Assembly (NCBI GenBank): GCA_031277995.1
Contig: JAITLH010000145.1
Location: 1-7,630, forward strand
Length of the DNA: 7,630 bases
Source: Deltaproteobacteria bacterium
Lineage (GTDB): Bacteria; Desulfobacterota; Desulfarculia; Adiutricales; Adiutricaceae
Direction of reading: 5' to 3'
Each line of letters begins with the position of its first letter. Position 1 is the stretch's first letter. The notes under the pieces were generated by a model. That model did not search any database. It saw nothing but the letters and a program-made list of their open reading frames with translations, and was not told the DNA's origin. Below, in pieces: positions 1 to 6,193 of the stretch. The position numbers were made by a program, and so were the translations under genes.

Positions 1-1104
1 CGGGGGGTTTTGTTCGCCGGCCTTGGGGGAGGGCAGTTTTCTGGTCAGGGCCTCGGTTTTTTCGCTTATGTCGTTAAAGAGGGCTTTAAGTTCTTGGTTT
101 CTGGCCCGGTTTTGGGGAGTGTCGTTGGGGTAGAGTTCTCGCTCGCTAAAAGTTTCGTCGTAACGGGTGGGCAGGGCGTTTAATAGCTCGGTTATTTCTT
201 CGCAAGCTTCCAGCACGGCCAGGGCCTCGGGGGACTCGCTAAAAGCGCCCTTTTCGAATAAGTCCATGAGCTGGTCGAAGGTTTTGAGGCTCTCGTTTAC
301 GTCAAAATGATAACCCAGGCAATCGGTGGCGACCCCTTCCAGAAGGTGGGCCTCGTCCAATATGGCCGCGTCCCATTCGGGAATGATGCCCCGGCCCTCG
401 GAATCGCCGCCGGTTTTTAGGTTCAGATCGATAACGAAGATATTGTGGTTAACCAAAATTATCTGGGATTTGGCGGCCCGGGCGATGTTGCCGTAGTAAA
501 AACACCGGCGGAAAAACAAGCAGGATCGCCCCCGGCAGCTTTCCCGAGAAGAGCTGATTTTGGCCGTTTTGGGGATTTGTTGGCTAAGCTCTTTGGGAAT
601 GTCCTCCAAAAGGCCGGTCACCGCGTCCAGGGCCCAGTCGATGAGATTTTTTTTCCAACCCTGATCTTCGAGTAAGGGCCGGGCATTGGCCCCCCGGCCG
701 GACAAGAGCCTGCGGCAAACGTAGTTATCCCGTCCCTTGATGATGGCCACGTTAAAGTCAAACTTAAAAAATTTTTTCAGAAAGACGATGTCTTTTTGGT
801 AGATTTGGTCCTGGAGGTTTTTAAGGCCCGTGGAGACGACGGTGGTTTTTTCCGAAAGCAAAGCCGGCAGGAGATAGGCCAAAGTTTTGCCCGTCCCCGT
901 GCCGGCTTCGATAATGGTCAGATCGTCATCGTCCATGGCCCGCTGGACTTCCAGGGCCATTTGGATCTGCTCAGGCCTGTTTTCGAATTGCTCCCAAGCG
1001 CTCAAGGGGCCCTTGGGGCCCATGAGTTTTTTCAAATCGTCGGTAGTCAGAAGGTCCTCAAACTCTGGCCAAAATTCGCCGAAACGGCGGCCGAAATCGG
1101 CCAA
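1..1104 (-). CDS. DinG/YoaA-type iron-sulfur ATP-dependent DNA helicase, N-terminal part (partial)
   Basis: Superfamily 2 DNA helicase of the XPD/DinG class, which unwinds DNA and R-loop structures 5' to 3' using ATP. The minus-strand frame is open from the stop at 1267 to the window edge; 368 codons are visible from the proposed start and the C-terminal half is outside. Seen in order: an R-P-E-Q-I-Q-M Q-motif just before residue 50, Walker A EAGTGTGKT (66-74), VVSTGLKNLQDQ (motif Ia, about 89-100), four cysteines C130, C190, C195 and C201 that would bind a 4Fe-4S cluster (C-x4-C-x5-C for the last three), VNHN (218-221) and the DEAH box (250-253). The start is uncertain. No ATG or GTG lies between the upstream stop and ATG 1023, and no clear ribosome site is seen. 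TTG 1104 is proposed; TTG 1035 or ATG 1023 are alternatives that keep all motifs. DinG versus YoaA cannot be settled from this part. Confidence 0.9.
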   Translation of the reverse strand, partial: MADFGRRFGEFWPEFEDLLTTDDLKKLMGPKGPLSAWEQFENRPEQIQMALEVQRAMDDDDLTIIEAGTGTGKTLAYLLPALLSEKTTVVSTGLKNLQDQIYQKDIVFLKKFFKFDFNVAIIKGRDNYVCRRLLSGRGANARPLLEDQGWKKNLIDWALDAVTGLLEDIPKELSQQIPKTAKISSSRESCRGRSCLFFRRCFYYGNIARAAKSQIILVNHNIFVIDLNLKTGGDSEGRGIIPEWDAAILDEAHLLEGVATDCLGYHFDVNESLKTFDQLMDLFEKGAFSESPEALAVLEACEEITELLNALPTRYDETFSERELYPNDTPQNRARNQELKALFNDISEKTEALTRKLPSPKAGEQNPP

Positions 1105-1139
1105 GGTTGGGCGTTTGGTTGGCCCGAAAAGGTCAGCCC

Positions 1140-1171
1140 AAAGGGAAAGAGAGCCAGCCCGAGGGCTGGCT
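1140..1171 (-). terminator. Probable factor-independent terminator after the PA2779-like gene
   Basis: A perfect 9-bp inverted repeat (AGCCAGCCC at 1152-1160, GGGCTGGCT at 1163-1171) forms a GC-rich hairpin about 100 nt past the stop of the PA2779-like gene. On the minus strand it is followed by a pyrimidine tract, CTCTTTCCCTTT. The U-run is interrupted, so termination may be partial. Its position argues that the helicase gene starts downstream of it. Confidence 0.55.
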
Positions 1172-1266
1172 TGGGATTGGCTTATTGGGGGAGCCTTTGG
1201 TGAGCTTGGTCGAAAAGGGCTTGGAGCCGGGGGTCGCGAAAACCCGAAAAAATGGCTTAGGCTTCG

Positions 1267-1671
1267 TCAGCTTACCGAAACGGACTTGCCCATCAAGCTC
1301 AAGATACCAAGCACCACCAGTATGACCACGACCACGGCGATGATGACCCCAACCGTTCCGTCGCCGGCCGGGACCAGGGCCTCGTCTAATTGGCCGGCCA
1401 GGGCGTGGATTTCCTCTTGGCTCAAAAGATTCAGGCGTTGGTTGATTTCTTCCTGATTATACCCCAAATCGGCCAGGGTCTGGGCTATTTTTTTATTCTC
1501 CAGGACCTGACGGACCCGGTCGAGATCGGACGCTTGGGTTTTTTGGGCGTCAATGGTCGTGGCAAAGCCAGCCAGGGCCCCTTTGCTGGGGATGAAAGCC
1601 ACGACCAGGGCCAGGGCGATCATTAACCTCACGGTTACGCGCCCTAACTGGGATTTCGCGAGATTAGACAT
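1267..1671 (-). CDS. PA2779-family (DUF6627-like) small membrane protein
   Basis: A 134-residue protein resembling the PA2779 family of proteobacteria, whose biochemical role is unknown. Residues 1-34 look like a signal peptide: basic K6, R11 and R15, a hydrophobic core at about 16-27, and an A-L-A cleavage-like site ending at A34. The middle (about 45-100) is charged and helical, with the family's R-V-R-Q-V-L start and a G-Y-N-Q-E-E-I-N-Q-R-L segment followed by S-Q-E-E-I. Residues 107-127 form a very hydrophobic valine/isoleucine-rich membrane helix, and a short KSVSVS tail ends the protein. The start at 1671 is chosen because GGAGG (1677-1681) sits 5 nt upstream; the frame stays open further upstream but lacks such a site. 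In other genomes the family usually lies beside a PA2778-type cysteine peptidase. No such gene is in this window; the helicase follows instead. It is probably expressed from its own promoter at 1804-1831. Confidence 0.75.
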   Translation of the reverse strand: MSNLAKSQLGRVTVRLMIALALVVAFIPSKGALAGFATTIDAQKTQASDLDRVRQVLENKKIAQTLADLGYNQEEINQRLNLLSQEEIHALAGQLDEALVPAGDGTVGVIIAVVVVILVVLGILSLMGKSVSVS

Positions 1672-1803
1672 GTTATCCTCCATCTTAATCTGGCCGGGAG
1701 AGATTTTTTTCCCCAAAGGGATGGGCCAAACCCGGCATGGCCGGCCGATGACTCTAAAGAGGCTAAACGAGGCCATTTTAGAGTACTGACATAGTTTTTA
1801 AAA

Positions 1804-1831
1804 TTTATACCATATTTCGACTAATTTTGAA
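1804..1831 (-). promoter_or_regulatory. Candidate extended -10 promoter for the PA2779-like gene
   Basis: On the minus strand TGG-TATAAA reads as an extended -10 (hexamer at 1804-1809), with a weak -35 TTCAAA at 1826-1831 and a 16-bp spacer. Transcription would begin near 1797 and give a leader of about 125 nt. The same 12-mer, AAATATGGTATA, forms the -10 region of the dnaN promoter. Confidence 0.45.
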
Positions 1832-1863
1832 AGTTTTATTTTTTTAAAAGGGCACGTCCGCCT

Positions 1864-2112
1864 CTGGTGCCCCTAAACTCTAGGTTTGGTCTAGATTGAA
1901 AGGTACCCCTAAACCCTTATGGGAGGGTTAAATCTGGCCTAGGCCACGATTGTCGATGATATATTCGCTGACAAGTTGGAATGAAAATACTCTCTCAGGG
2001 CGGTGTCGAGAACACTTATCGTTTATATCATACCTTTCAAGAAAACGCTATGGTTATTATGTCACCATTAAAATTGTCTTTTTTTTAAGGCTATTTAGCC
2101 TAGGGGCACTAG
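1864..2112. repeat. Segment bounded by imperfect inverted repeats
   Basis: CTGGTGCCCCTAAACT (1864-1879) is an imperfect inverted match, 13 of 16, to AGCCTAGGGGCACTAG (2097-2112). A second direct copy of the left motif lies at 1902-1914. The bounded segment is about 249 bp, AT-rich and non-coding. No flanking target-site duplication is evident, so a miniature transposon is not supported. Confidence 0.3.
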
Positions 2113-2322
2113 TTTATGCGTTAGTCTCTTAATTAACCCTAGGTTATTAGTATATATAAATTTTAATAAGACAACTTCCAGGTATTTTAAACGCGATTGA
2201 ACTTATTATATTAATTAACCAAAGGGTTAAGGATTAATTCCGCCGCCCATGAACCGATTTTTTTCGCGCCCCTTCAAGCCCACAAAGCGCTTGGCGCTTT
2301 CGTTGGTCCCAATGATGGACCC

Positions 2323-2338
2323 ATTTTTGGCCAAAAAT
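2323..2338. repeat. Perfect 16-bp palindrome
   Basis: ATTTTTGGCCAAAAAT is fully self-complementary. It lies just after a GGTCC/GGACC stem. It could be a protein-binding dyad or the tail of a hairpin terminator (GGACCCATTTTT); nothing nearby decides between these. Confidence 0.35.
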
Positions 2339-2456
2339 ATTCCCCTAAGTCCCGCCCATATGTCAAAATAAAAAATAAGGCCGCCTTTAAAATACCCTAA
2401 GGCCCTTTAACCTATCTACGGCCGCCGCGATTGGCCCTAAACTTTGATCGCCTTTT

Positions 2457-2482
2457 ACCCCAAAGGGCCCCCCTTTTGGGGT
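2457..2482 (+). other. Hairpin abutting the tal-proximal promoter
   Basis: ACCCCAAAGGG (2457-2467) pairs with CCCTTTTGGGGT (2471-2482), leaving one bulged base and a CCC loop. The stem ends exactly where the -35 hexamer at 2483 begins. It could block read-through from the left or act as a binding dyad; no U-run follows it. Confidence 0.4.
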
Positions 2483-2511
2483 TTGAAATTAGGGGTGGTC
2501 GCGTGTATAGT
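2483..2511 (+). promoter_or_regulatory. Candidate sigma70-type promoter upstream of tal
   Basis: TTGAAA (2483-2488, 5 of 6 to consensus) and TATAGT (2506-2511, 5 of 6) are separated by exactly 17 bp on the plus strand. Transcription would start near 2518. The first recognisable gene in that direction is tal at 2815, so the leader would be about 300 nt and contains the hairpins and 15-bp repeats listed separately. Confidence 0.55.
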
Positions 2512-2547
2512 GTTTTTGACGCCGAGATTTTGTTGGGCTGGGCCGGG

Positions 2548-2592
2548 ACCAAAACGCTCCCCGACCGCCGAAGGCGTTTTGGTTCGTCTTTT
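2548..2592 (+). terminator. Hairpin in the tal leader, attenuator- or terminator-like
   Basis: ACCAAAACGC (2548-2557) and GCGTTTTGGT (2574-2583) form a perfect 10-bp stem around a 16-nt loop that holds a smaller GCC-GAA-GGC hairpin. A pyrimidine tract, TCGTCTTTTCTT, follows. Read from the proposed start near 2518 it could end a small RNA of about 75 nt or act as an attenuator before tal. The U-run is interrupted, so this is tentative. Confidence 0.35.
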
Positions 2593-2642
2593 CTTGATTC
2601 TTTGATTATCCGATTATAAACCTTTTTCACTCATTCGTTCAT

Positions 2643-2729
2643 TTTTAGCTTAGCCAGTTTTAGCTTAGCCAATTTTCTCTTGGCCAATTTTCTCTTGGCC
2701 TAATTCGCTTACCCACTATCGCTTGCCAA
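2643..2729 (+). repeat. 15-bp tandem repeat, four clear copies and two degenerate copies
   Basis: Units begin at 2643, 2658, 2673 and 2688 with consensus TTTT(A/C)(G/T)CTT(A/G)GCCAA. The first two units differ at one base, and the next two differ only in the final two bases. Degenerate copies follow at 2703-2715 (13 nt) and 2716-2729 (14 nt). The array lies in the predicted tal leader. There are no spacers, so it is not CRISPR; the unit is a multiple of three but no credible ORF covers it. Confidence 0.75.
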
Positions 2730-2743
2730 TTTTAATTTACTTT

Positions 2744-2777
2744 GGCCCGGGAAGTTTTTTTTATAAACTTTCGGGCC
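2744..2777 (+). other. Stem-loop close to the tal start
   Basis: GGCCCG (2744-2749) pairs with CGGGCC (2772-2777), and AAGTTT (2752-2757) with AAACTT (2765-2770). An internal GG/T bulge separates the two helices and the loop is TTTTTAT. It ends 37 nt before the tal ATG. It is a candidate regulatory or stabilising leader structure; only a short CTTTT follows, so it is a weak terminator at best. Confidence 0.45.
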
Positions 2778-2814
2778 CTTTTCCCGCCCCGTTTGTGGCC
2801 TTTTTCGGTGAAAT

Positions 2815-3465
2815 ATGAAGTTTTTTATCGATTCCGCTAACCTTGTAGAAATCAAAGGAGCGGCCAACTTTGGTTTTCTGGACGGAGTCACCACTAACCC
2901 CAGTCTCATGGCCAAGGAAGGAATCAGCGACCAAAACGCCCGGATTAAGGAGATCTGTTCCATGACCGCGGGTCCGGTCAGCGCCGAGGTCTTGGCCTTG
3001 GAGGTGCCGGACATGATCGCCGAAGGGAGCGCCCTCGCGGCCATCGCCTCAAACGTGGTCGTGAAACTCCCCATGACCATGTCGGGTTTGCAAGCCACCA
3101 AAGCCTTGTCCGATAAGGGCGTCAAGGTCAACATGACCCTGGTTTTTTCGGGCCTGCAGGCCCTGCTCGCGGCCAAGGCCGGGGCCAGTTACGTAAGTCC
3201 CTTTGTCGGTAGGTTAGATGAAATCGGGACCGACGGCATGAATTTGGTCGAGGAAATAAATCGCATATACGGAAACTACGGCTTCAAAACGGAGATAATC
3301 GTGGCCAGCGTCCGGCATCCCCAGCACGTTTTGGGGGCCGCCCTAATCGGGGCCGACATCTGCACCATCCCCTTTAACGTGATTAAGCAACTGGCCGGGC
3401 ATCCCTTGACCGACAAGGGTTTGTCGGCCTTCATGGCCGATCACAACAAACTGGTCACCCACTAA
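2815..3465 (+). CDS. tal: Transaldolase, small TalC/MipB-type
   Basis: Transfers a dihydroxyacetone unit from a ketose phosphate (sedoheptulose 7-phosphate or fructose 6-phosphate) to an aldose phosphate in the non-oxidative pentose phosphate pathway, in the cytoplasm. The 216-residue length fits the small decameric transaldolase / fructose-6-phosphate aldolase family. Seen: N-terminal MKFFIDSAN with D6, GVTTNPSL (24-31), the Schiff-base lysine K84 in VVVKLPMT, TLVFS (107-111), and the SPFVGRLDE phosphate-site motif (127-135) with R132. E58 and F129 occupy the positions that are Gln59 and Tyr131 in E. coli FsaA, which points to transaldolase rather than F6P aldolase. The start matches the family N-terminus; only a weak GGTG (2807-2810) precedes it. 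The gene stands alone, convergent with gyrB, and is probably transcribed from 2483-2511. Confidence 0.93.
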   Translation: MKFFIDSANLVEIKGAANFGFLDGVTTNPSLMAKEGISDQNARIKEICSMTAGPVSAEVLALEVPDMIAEGSALAAIASNVVVKLPMTMSGLQATKALSDKGVKVNMTLVFSGLQALLAAKAGASYVSPFVGRLDEIGTDGMNLVEEINRIYGNYGFKTEIIVASVRHPQHVLGAALIGADICTIPFNVIKQLAGHPLTDKGLSAFMADHNKLVTH

Positions 3466-3482
3466 AAAAAGCCCAAAAAAAT

Positions 3483-3540
3483 AGCGCCCCGCTCGTTTTC
3501 CCCCCGGTGGGGGGAAGGCTTGGCGGGGCGCTTTTTTTTG
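3483..3540. terminator. Bidirectional nested-hairpin terminator between tal and gyrB
   Basis: The outer stem AGCGCCCCGC (3483-3492) / GCGGGGCGCT (3523-3532) is a perfect 10 bp. Inside it, TTCCCCCC (3498-3505) and GGGGGGAA (3509-3516) form a second stem with a 3-nt loop. A run of eight T ending at 3539, then GTTTTT, follows on the plus strand for tal. On the minus strand the stem is followed by a run of seven T (plus 3475-3481), which serves gyrB, whose stop is about 40 nt upstream. Confidence 0.9.
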
Positions 3541-3574
3541 TTTTTGGTCGGGAGCCGGATGGGGGGCTTCGCGA

Positions 3575-6046
3575 CTAAATGTCTAGCTCCCGGACGTGGA
3601 GGGCGTTTTCGCGGATAAACTCGCGGCGAGGGTTTACCTCGTCACCCATAAGGACGGTGAAGATGTCGTCGGCGTCCATGGCGTCCTCGATTCTGACCTT
3701 CATGAAGGTCCGTTTGGTGGGGTTCATGGTCGTCTCCCACAATTGCGGCGGGTTCATTTCCCCCAGGCCTTTGTAACGCTGGATGCGTAGGCCCTTTTGG
3801 CCGGAATTCATCATGTCCTCCAAAAGCTCGGCCTCGCTTTCGATCTGGTAACGCCTTTCCTTATGCTTGATGGTGTAAGGGGGTTTGACGAAACCGGAGG
3901 TTTTTTCCTTAAGCTTAAAGTACTTGGTAAAAAGCTCGCCGTTTTGGAAGTCCTTATTGAAGGTCAAGACCTTGCGGTTGTCGTGGGCGGCCCGCATGGT
4001 GAGCTTAAAGCCGGGATCGACTACCTGGTCGGTAAAATCTTCCAGGGCGTCGGCGTTGGCTTCATTGTCCTGAACCGGGACCGTAAGGCGCGTGGGCCCG
4101 TCAACCCCCAAACCGTTTAGGGTTAAGGTCTTGGCCAGATCGAGGGCGAAGGCTTCGTCGGCGAACCCCAAGGGGTTCTTTTTTATGGCCTCGTGAAAGA
4201 TGGGCCAGAGCTTGACCGGAAAACCCAGGCGGGCGTAACGGGCCTTAAAATCCCTCTCGGCGATGAGGGCGTCCAAAAAGTCCTTTAGCCCCTGGCCTTC
4301 GAGTTTGTCCACCGAGCCCTCGCCGCTTAGGGAGCGATCTTCGGAGTAGCGGTTCATGGTGAATTGTCTGAGGCCGTTTTCGTCCTTTAGGTAGAGTTCC
4401 TTTTGGCCGCTTTTGACGCCAAAAAGGGGCGGCTGGGCGATGAAAACGTGGCCGCGCTCGATTAACTCGGGCATCTGACGATAAAATAGCGTCAATAGTA
4501 ATGTCCTAATGTGCGAGCCGTCCACGTCGGCGTCGGTCATGATGACGACCTTGTGGTAGCGTAGTTTTTCCAGGTTGGCCCCGGCCGAGCCCACCGGGCC
4601 AATGCCCGTTCCCAGGGCGGTAATGATATTTCGGATCTCTTCGTTACTGACGATCCGGTCAAAGCGGGCCCTTTCGACGTTTAGGATCTTACCCCTTAAG
4701 GGCAAAATGGCTTGGAACTTACGATCCCGCCCTTGCTTGGCGCTCCCGCCGGCGCTGTTACCTTCGACCAAAAACAGTTCGCACTGTTCGGGGATTTTCG
4801 ATTGGCAATCGGCCAGTTTTCCGCACAAGGTGTTCCCGGAGCCGGCCCCCTTGGAGCGTATGGTTTCCCGGGCCTTGCGGGCCGCTTCCCGGGCCCGGGC
4901 CGCCTCGACCACTTTGGTGACGATCTTTTTGGAAACGTTGGGGTTTTCCTCCAAAAAGGTGGAGAGCTTGTCGTAAACCAAGGTATCGACCAGGCCCTTA
5001 ATCATGGCGTTTCCGAGTTTGGCCTTGGTTTGGCCCTCAAACTGGGGTTCGGGCACCCTGACGCTTATGACCGCGGCCAGGCCCTCCCTGACGTCGTCTC
5101 CGTCCAAGGTCGTGCCCTTTAAGGTCTTGGGGGCGCTCCCGTTAGTAAGGTACTGGTTTACCGCCCTGGTTAGGGCCGCCTTAAAGCCGGAAAGGTGGGT
5201 GCCGCCCTCGGCCGTGTTTATGTTATTGGCAAACGACAGGATGTTTTCCGAATAGGTGTCGTTATACTGCATGGCCACTTCGACCATGATGTCGTCGTTT
5301 GAGCCCTCAAGATAGATGGGCGGCTCGTGGAGGGTGGTTTTTTGCCTGTTTAGGTGGGAGACGAATTCGATTAACCCGCCCTTAAACTCAAAGACCCTCG
5401 ATTCCGAGGTCCGCTCGTCAACGATACTGATGTATAAGCCCTTATTTAAAAAGGCCAGTTCCCTTAGCCTTTTGCACAAGATCTCAAAGTCAAACTCGGT
5501 CGTCTCAAAGATGCTCGCGTCGGGCTTAAAATGCACCATGGTGCCGGTCCTTTGGACCTTCCCGGCTTCGATTAAGGGAGTGACCGGAACGCCTTTTTCA
5601 TAGCGCTGACGGTAGCGGACGTGATCCCTTTTGACCTCCACTTCCAAAAATTCCGAAAGGGCGTTAACCACCGACACGCCCACGCCGTGCAAGCCCCCGG
5701 AGACTTGGTAAGTTTTTTTGTCAAACTTTCCTCCGGCGTGGAGTTTGGTCATGACCACCTGGACGGCGCTGACCTTTTCGGTGGGGTGGGTTTCGACGGG
5801 AATGCCCCGGCCATTGTCCTTAACCTTGACGGTCCCGGCCTGGGTGATGGTGACTTCGATGCGGTCGCAAAAACCGGCCATGGCCTCGTCGATGGAGTTA
5901 TCGACCACCTCGTAAACCAGATGGTGCAAGCCTTGGCTGGAAATGGAACCGATATACATCGAAGGCCTAACGCGGACGGCCTCCAGGCCGTCCAAGATCT
6001 GGATGTTTTGGGCTCCGTAATCATTATTGGGTAAGTTGTCTGTCAT
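3575..6046 (-). CDS. gyrB: DNA gyrase subunit B
   Basis: ATPase subunit of DNA gyrase (A2B2), which introduces negative supercoils. 823 residues, slightly longer than E. coli GyrB (804). GHKL ATPase domain: catalytic E46 and N50 in YEVVDNSIDEA, D77 in DNGRGIPV, GGLHGVG (117-123). The transducer domain has Q339 and K341 in QTKAKLGN. TOPRIM: E428 in VEGNSAGGS and DADVDGSH (505-512). A proteobacterial-type insert covers about 556-735, and the C-terminus is typical (QRYKGLGEMNP at about 756-766, MGDEVNPRR at 800-808). R140 corresponds to aminocoumarin-contacting Arg136. Two quinolone positions are unusual: N430 where E. coli has Asp426 and R451 where it has Lys447. C408 replaces the usual proline in LPGKLADCQ. 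The start fits the family N-terminus, with GGTGA 7 nt upstream. It lies 103 bp after dnaN with no terminator between, so co-transcription is likely; gyrA does not follow. Confidence 0.98.
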   Translation of the reverse strand: MTDNLPNNDYGAQNIQILDGLEAVRVRPSMYIGSISSQGLHHLVYEVVDNSIDEAMAGFCDRIEVTITQAGTVKVKDNGRGIPVETHPTEKVSAVQVVMTKLHAGGKFDKKTYQVSGGLHGVGVSVVNALSEFLEVEVKRDHVRYRQRYEKGVPVTPLIEAGKVQRTGTMVHFKPDASIFETTEFDFEILCKRLRELAFLNKGLYISIVDERTSESRVFEFKGGLIEFVSHLNRQKTTLHEPPIYLEGSNDDIMVEVAMQYNDTYSENILSFANNINTAEGGTHLSGFKAALTRAVNQYLTNGSAPKTLKGTTLDGDDVREGLAAVISVRVPEPQFEGQTKAKLGNAMIKGLVDTLVYDKLSTFLEENPNVSKKIVTKVVEAARAREAARKARETIRSKGAGSGNTLCGKLADCQSKIPEQCELFLVEGNSAGGSAKQGRDRKFQAILPLRGKILNVERARFDRIVSNEEIRNIITALGTGIGPVGSAGANLEKLRYHKVVIMTDADVDGSHIRTLLLTLFYRQMPELIERGHVFIAQPPLFGVKSGQKELYLKDENGLRQFTMNRYSEDRSLSGEGSVDKLEGQGLKDFLDALIAERDFKARYARLGFPVKLWPIFHEAIKKNPLGFADEAFALDLAKTLTLNGLGVDGPTRLTVPVQDNEANADALEDFTDQVVDPGFKLTMRAAHDNRKVLTFNKDFQNGELFTKYFKLKEKTSGFVKPPYTIKHKERRYQIESEAELLEDMMNSGQKGLRIQRYKGLGEMNPPQLWETTMNPTKRTFMKVRIEDAMDADDIFTVLMGDEVNPRREFIRENALHVRELDI

Positions 6047-6080
6047 TTATGAATCACCGATGGTATGAATTTTTTTTGCC

Positions 6081-6095
6081 CGGCCCCTGGGGCCG
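6081..6095. repeat. 15-bp GC palindrome between dnaN and gyrB
   Basis: CGGCCCC-T-GGGGCCG is a perfect inverted repeat about a single base. On the minus strand it is followed by GGC and a run of A, not U, so it is not a terminator for dnaN. It could stabilise or process a dnaN-gyrB transcript. Confidence 0.4.
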
Positions 6096-6099
6096 CCCT

Positions 6100-6193
6100 G
6101 GTTTTAGACGTCGTAGGCGACGCTCACCAACACCCCGCTGTAACCGGTTTTAGACGTCGTAGGCGACGCTCACCAGCACCCCGCTGTAACCGG
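6100..6193 (-). repeat. 46-bp tandem duplication of the dnaN 3' end
   Basis: 6100-6145 and 6146-6191 are direct repeats with period 46; the next two bases (GG) also match, so the match runs 48 bp. They differ at one base, 6130 (A) versus 6176 (G). The copy at 6146-6191 holds the last 13 codons and the stop of dnaN. The other copy lies after the stop and would read as the same peptide plus stop, the difference being a synonymous CTG-to-TTG leucine change. Because 46 is not a multiple of three and the stop comes first, the extra copy is not translated as part of DnaN. Confidence 0.95.

Larger units (their letters stand above)
1672..2456. other. Gene-less AT-rich intergenic region with inverted repeats
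   Basis: No ORF here has a ribosome site, a recognisable protein pattern or the codon use of the neighbours. Structures seen: GGGCAC (1850-1855) paired with GTGCCC (1867-1872), followed on the minus strand by TTTTAAAAAAA; a 13-mer GGTRCCCCTAAAC occurring twice (1866-1878 and 1902-1914) with an inverted partial copy at 2101-2109; TTAACC-AAAG-GGTTAA (2215-2230); AAAGCGC-TTG-GCGCTTT (2284-2300); GGTCC (2305-2309) with GGACC (2317-2321); and a perfect 16-bp palindrome at 2323-2338. The block around 2120-2230 is extremely A+T-rich. No tRNA, tmRNA, RNase P or SRP RNA core could be recognised. Confidence 0.6.

Noticed and set aside
445..1203. Plus-strand frames across the helicase region
   Set aside because: The minus frame here contains a complete ordered set of helicase motifs, so the plus frames are shadows.
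1864..2112. Miniature inverted-repeat transposon
   Set aside because: The inverted ends are imperfect, one motif is also present internally, and no flanking target-site duplication is visible.
1950..2132. Plus-strand 60-codon frame in the AT-rich block
   Set aside because: It begins with TTG, has no ribosome site, shows no family pattern, and its composition simply follows the surrounding AT-rich non-coding DNA.
2412..2630. Minus-strand basic 72-codon frame and an overlapping plus-strand 62-codon frame (2431-2619)
   Set aside because: Both use non-ATG starts without ribosome sites, overlap each other on opposite strands, and coincide with hairpins and a promoter that explain the sequence better.
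2643..2729. CRISPR-like array
   Set aside because: Units are contiguous 15-mers with no spacers and no cas gene nearby.
2120..2740. Possible replication origin (AT-rich stretch plus tandem repeats, near dnaN and gyrB)
   Set aside because: No cluster of TTATNCACA-type DnaA boxes was found; the nearest match at 2623-2631 is a single imperfect copy, and dnaA is not in the window.
6071..6095. Terminator between dnaN and gyrB
   Set aside because: The palindrome is followed on the minus strand by A residues rather than U, so it would not terminate dnaN transcription.
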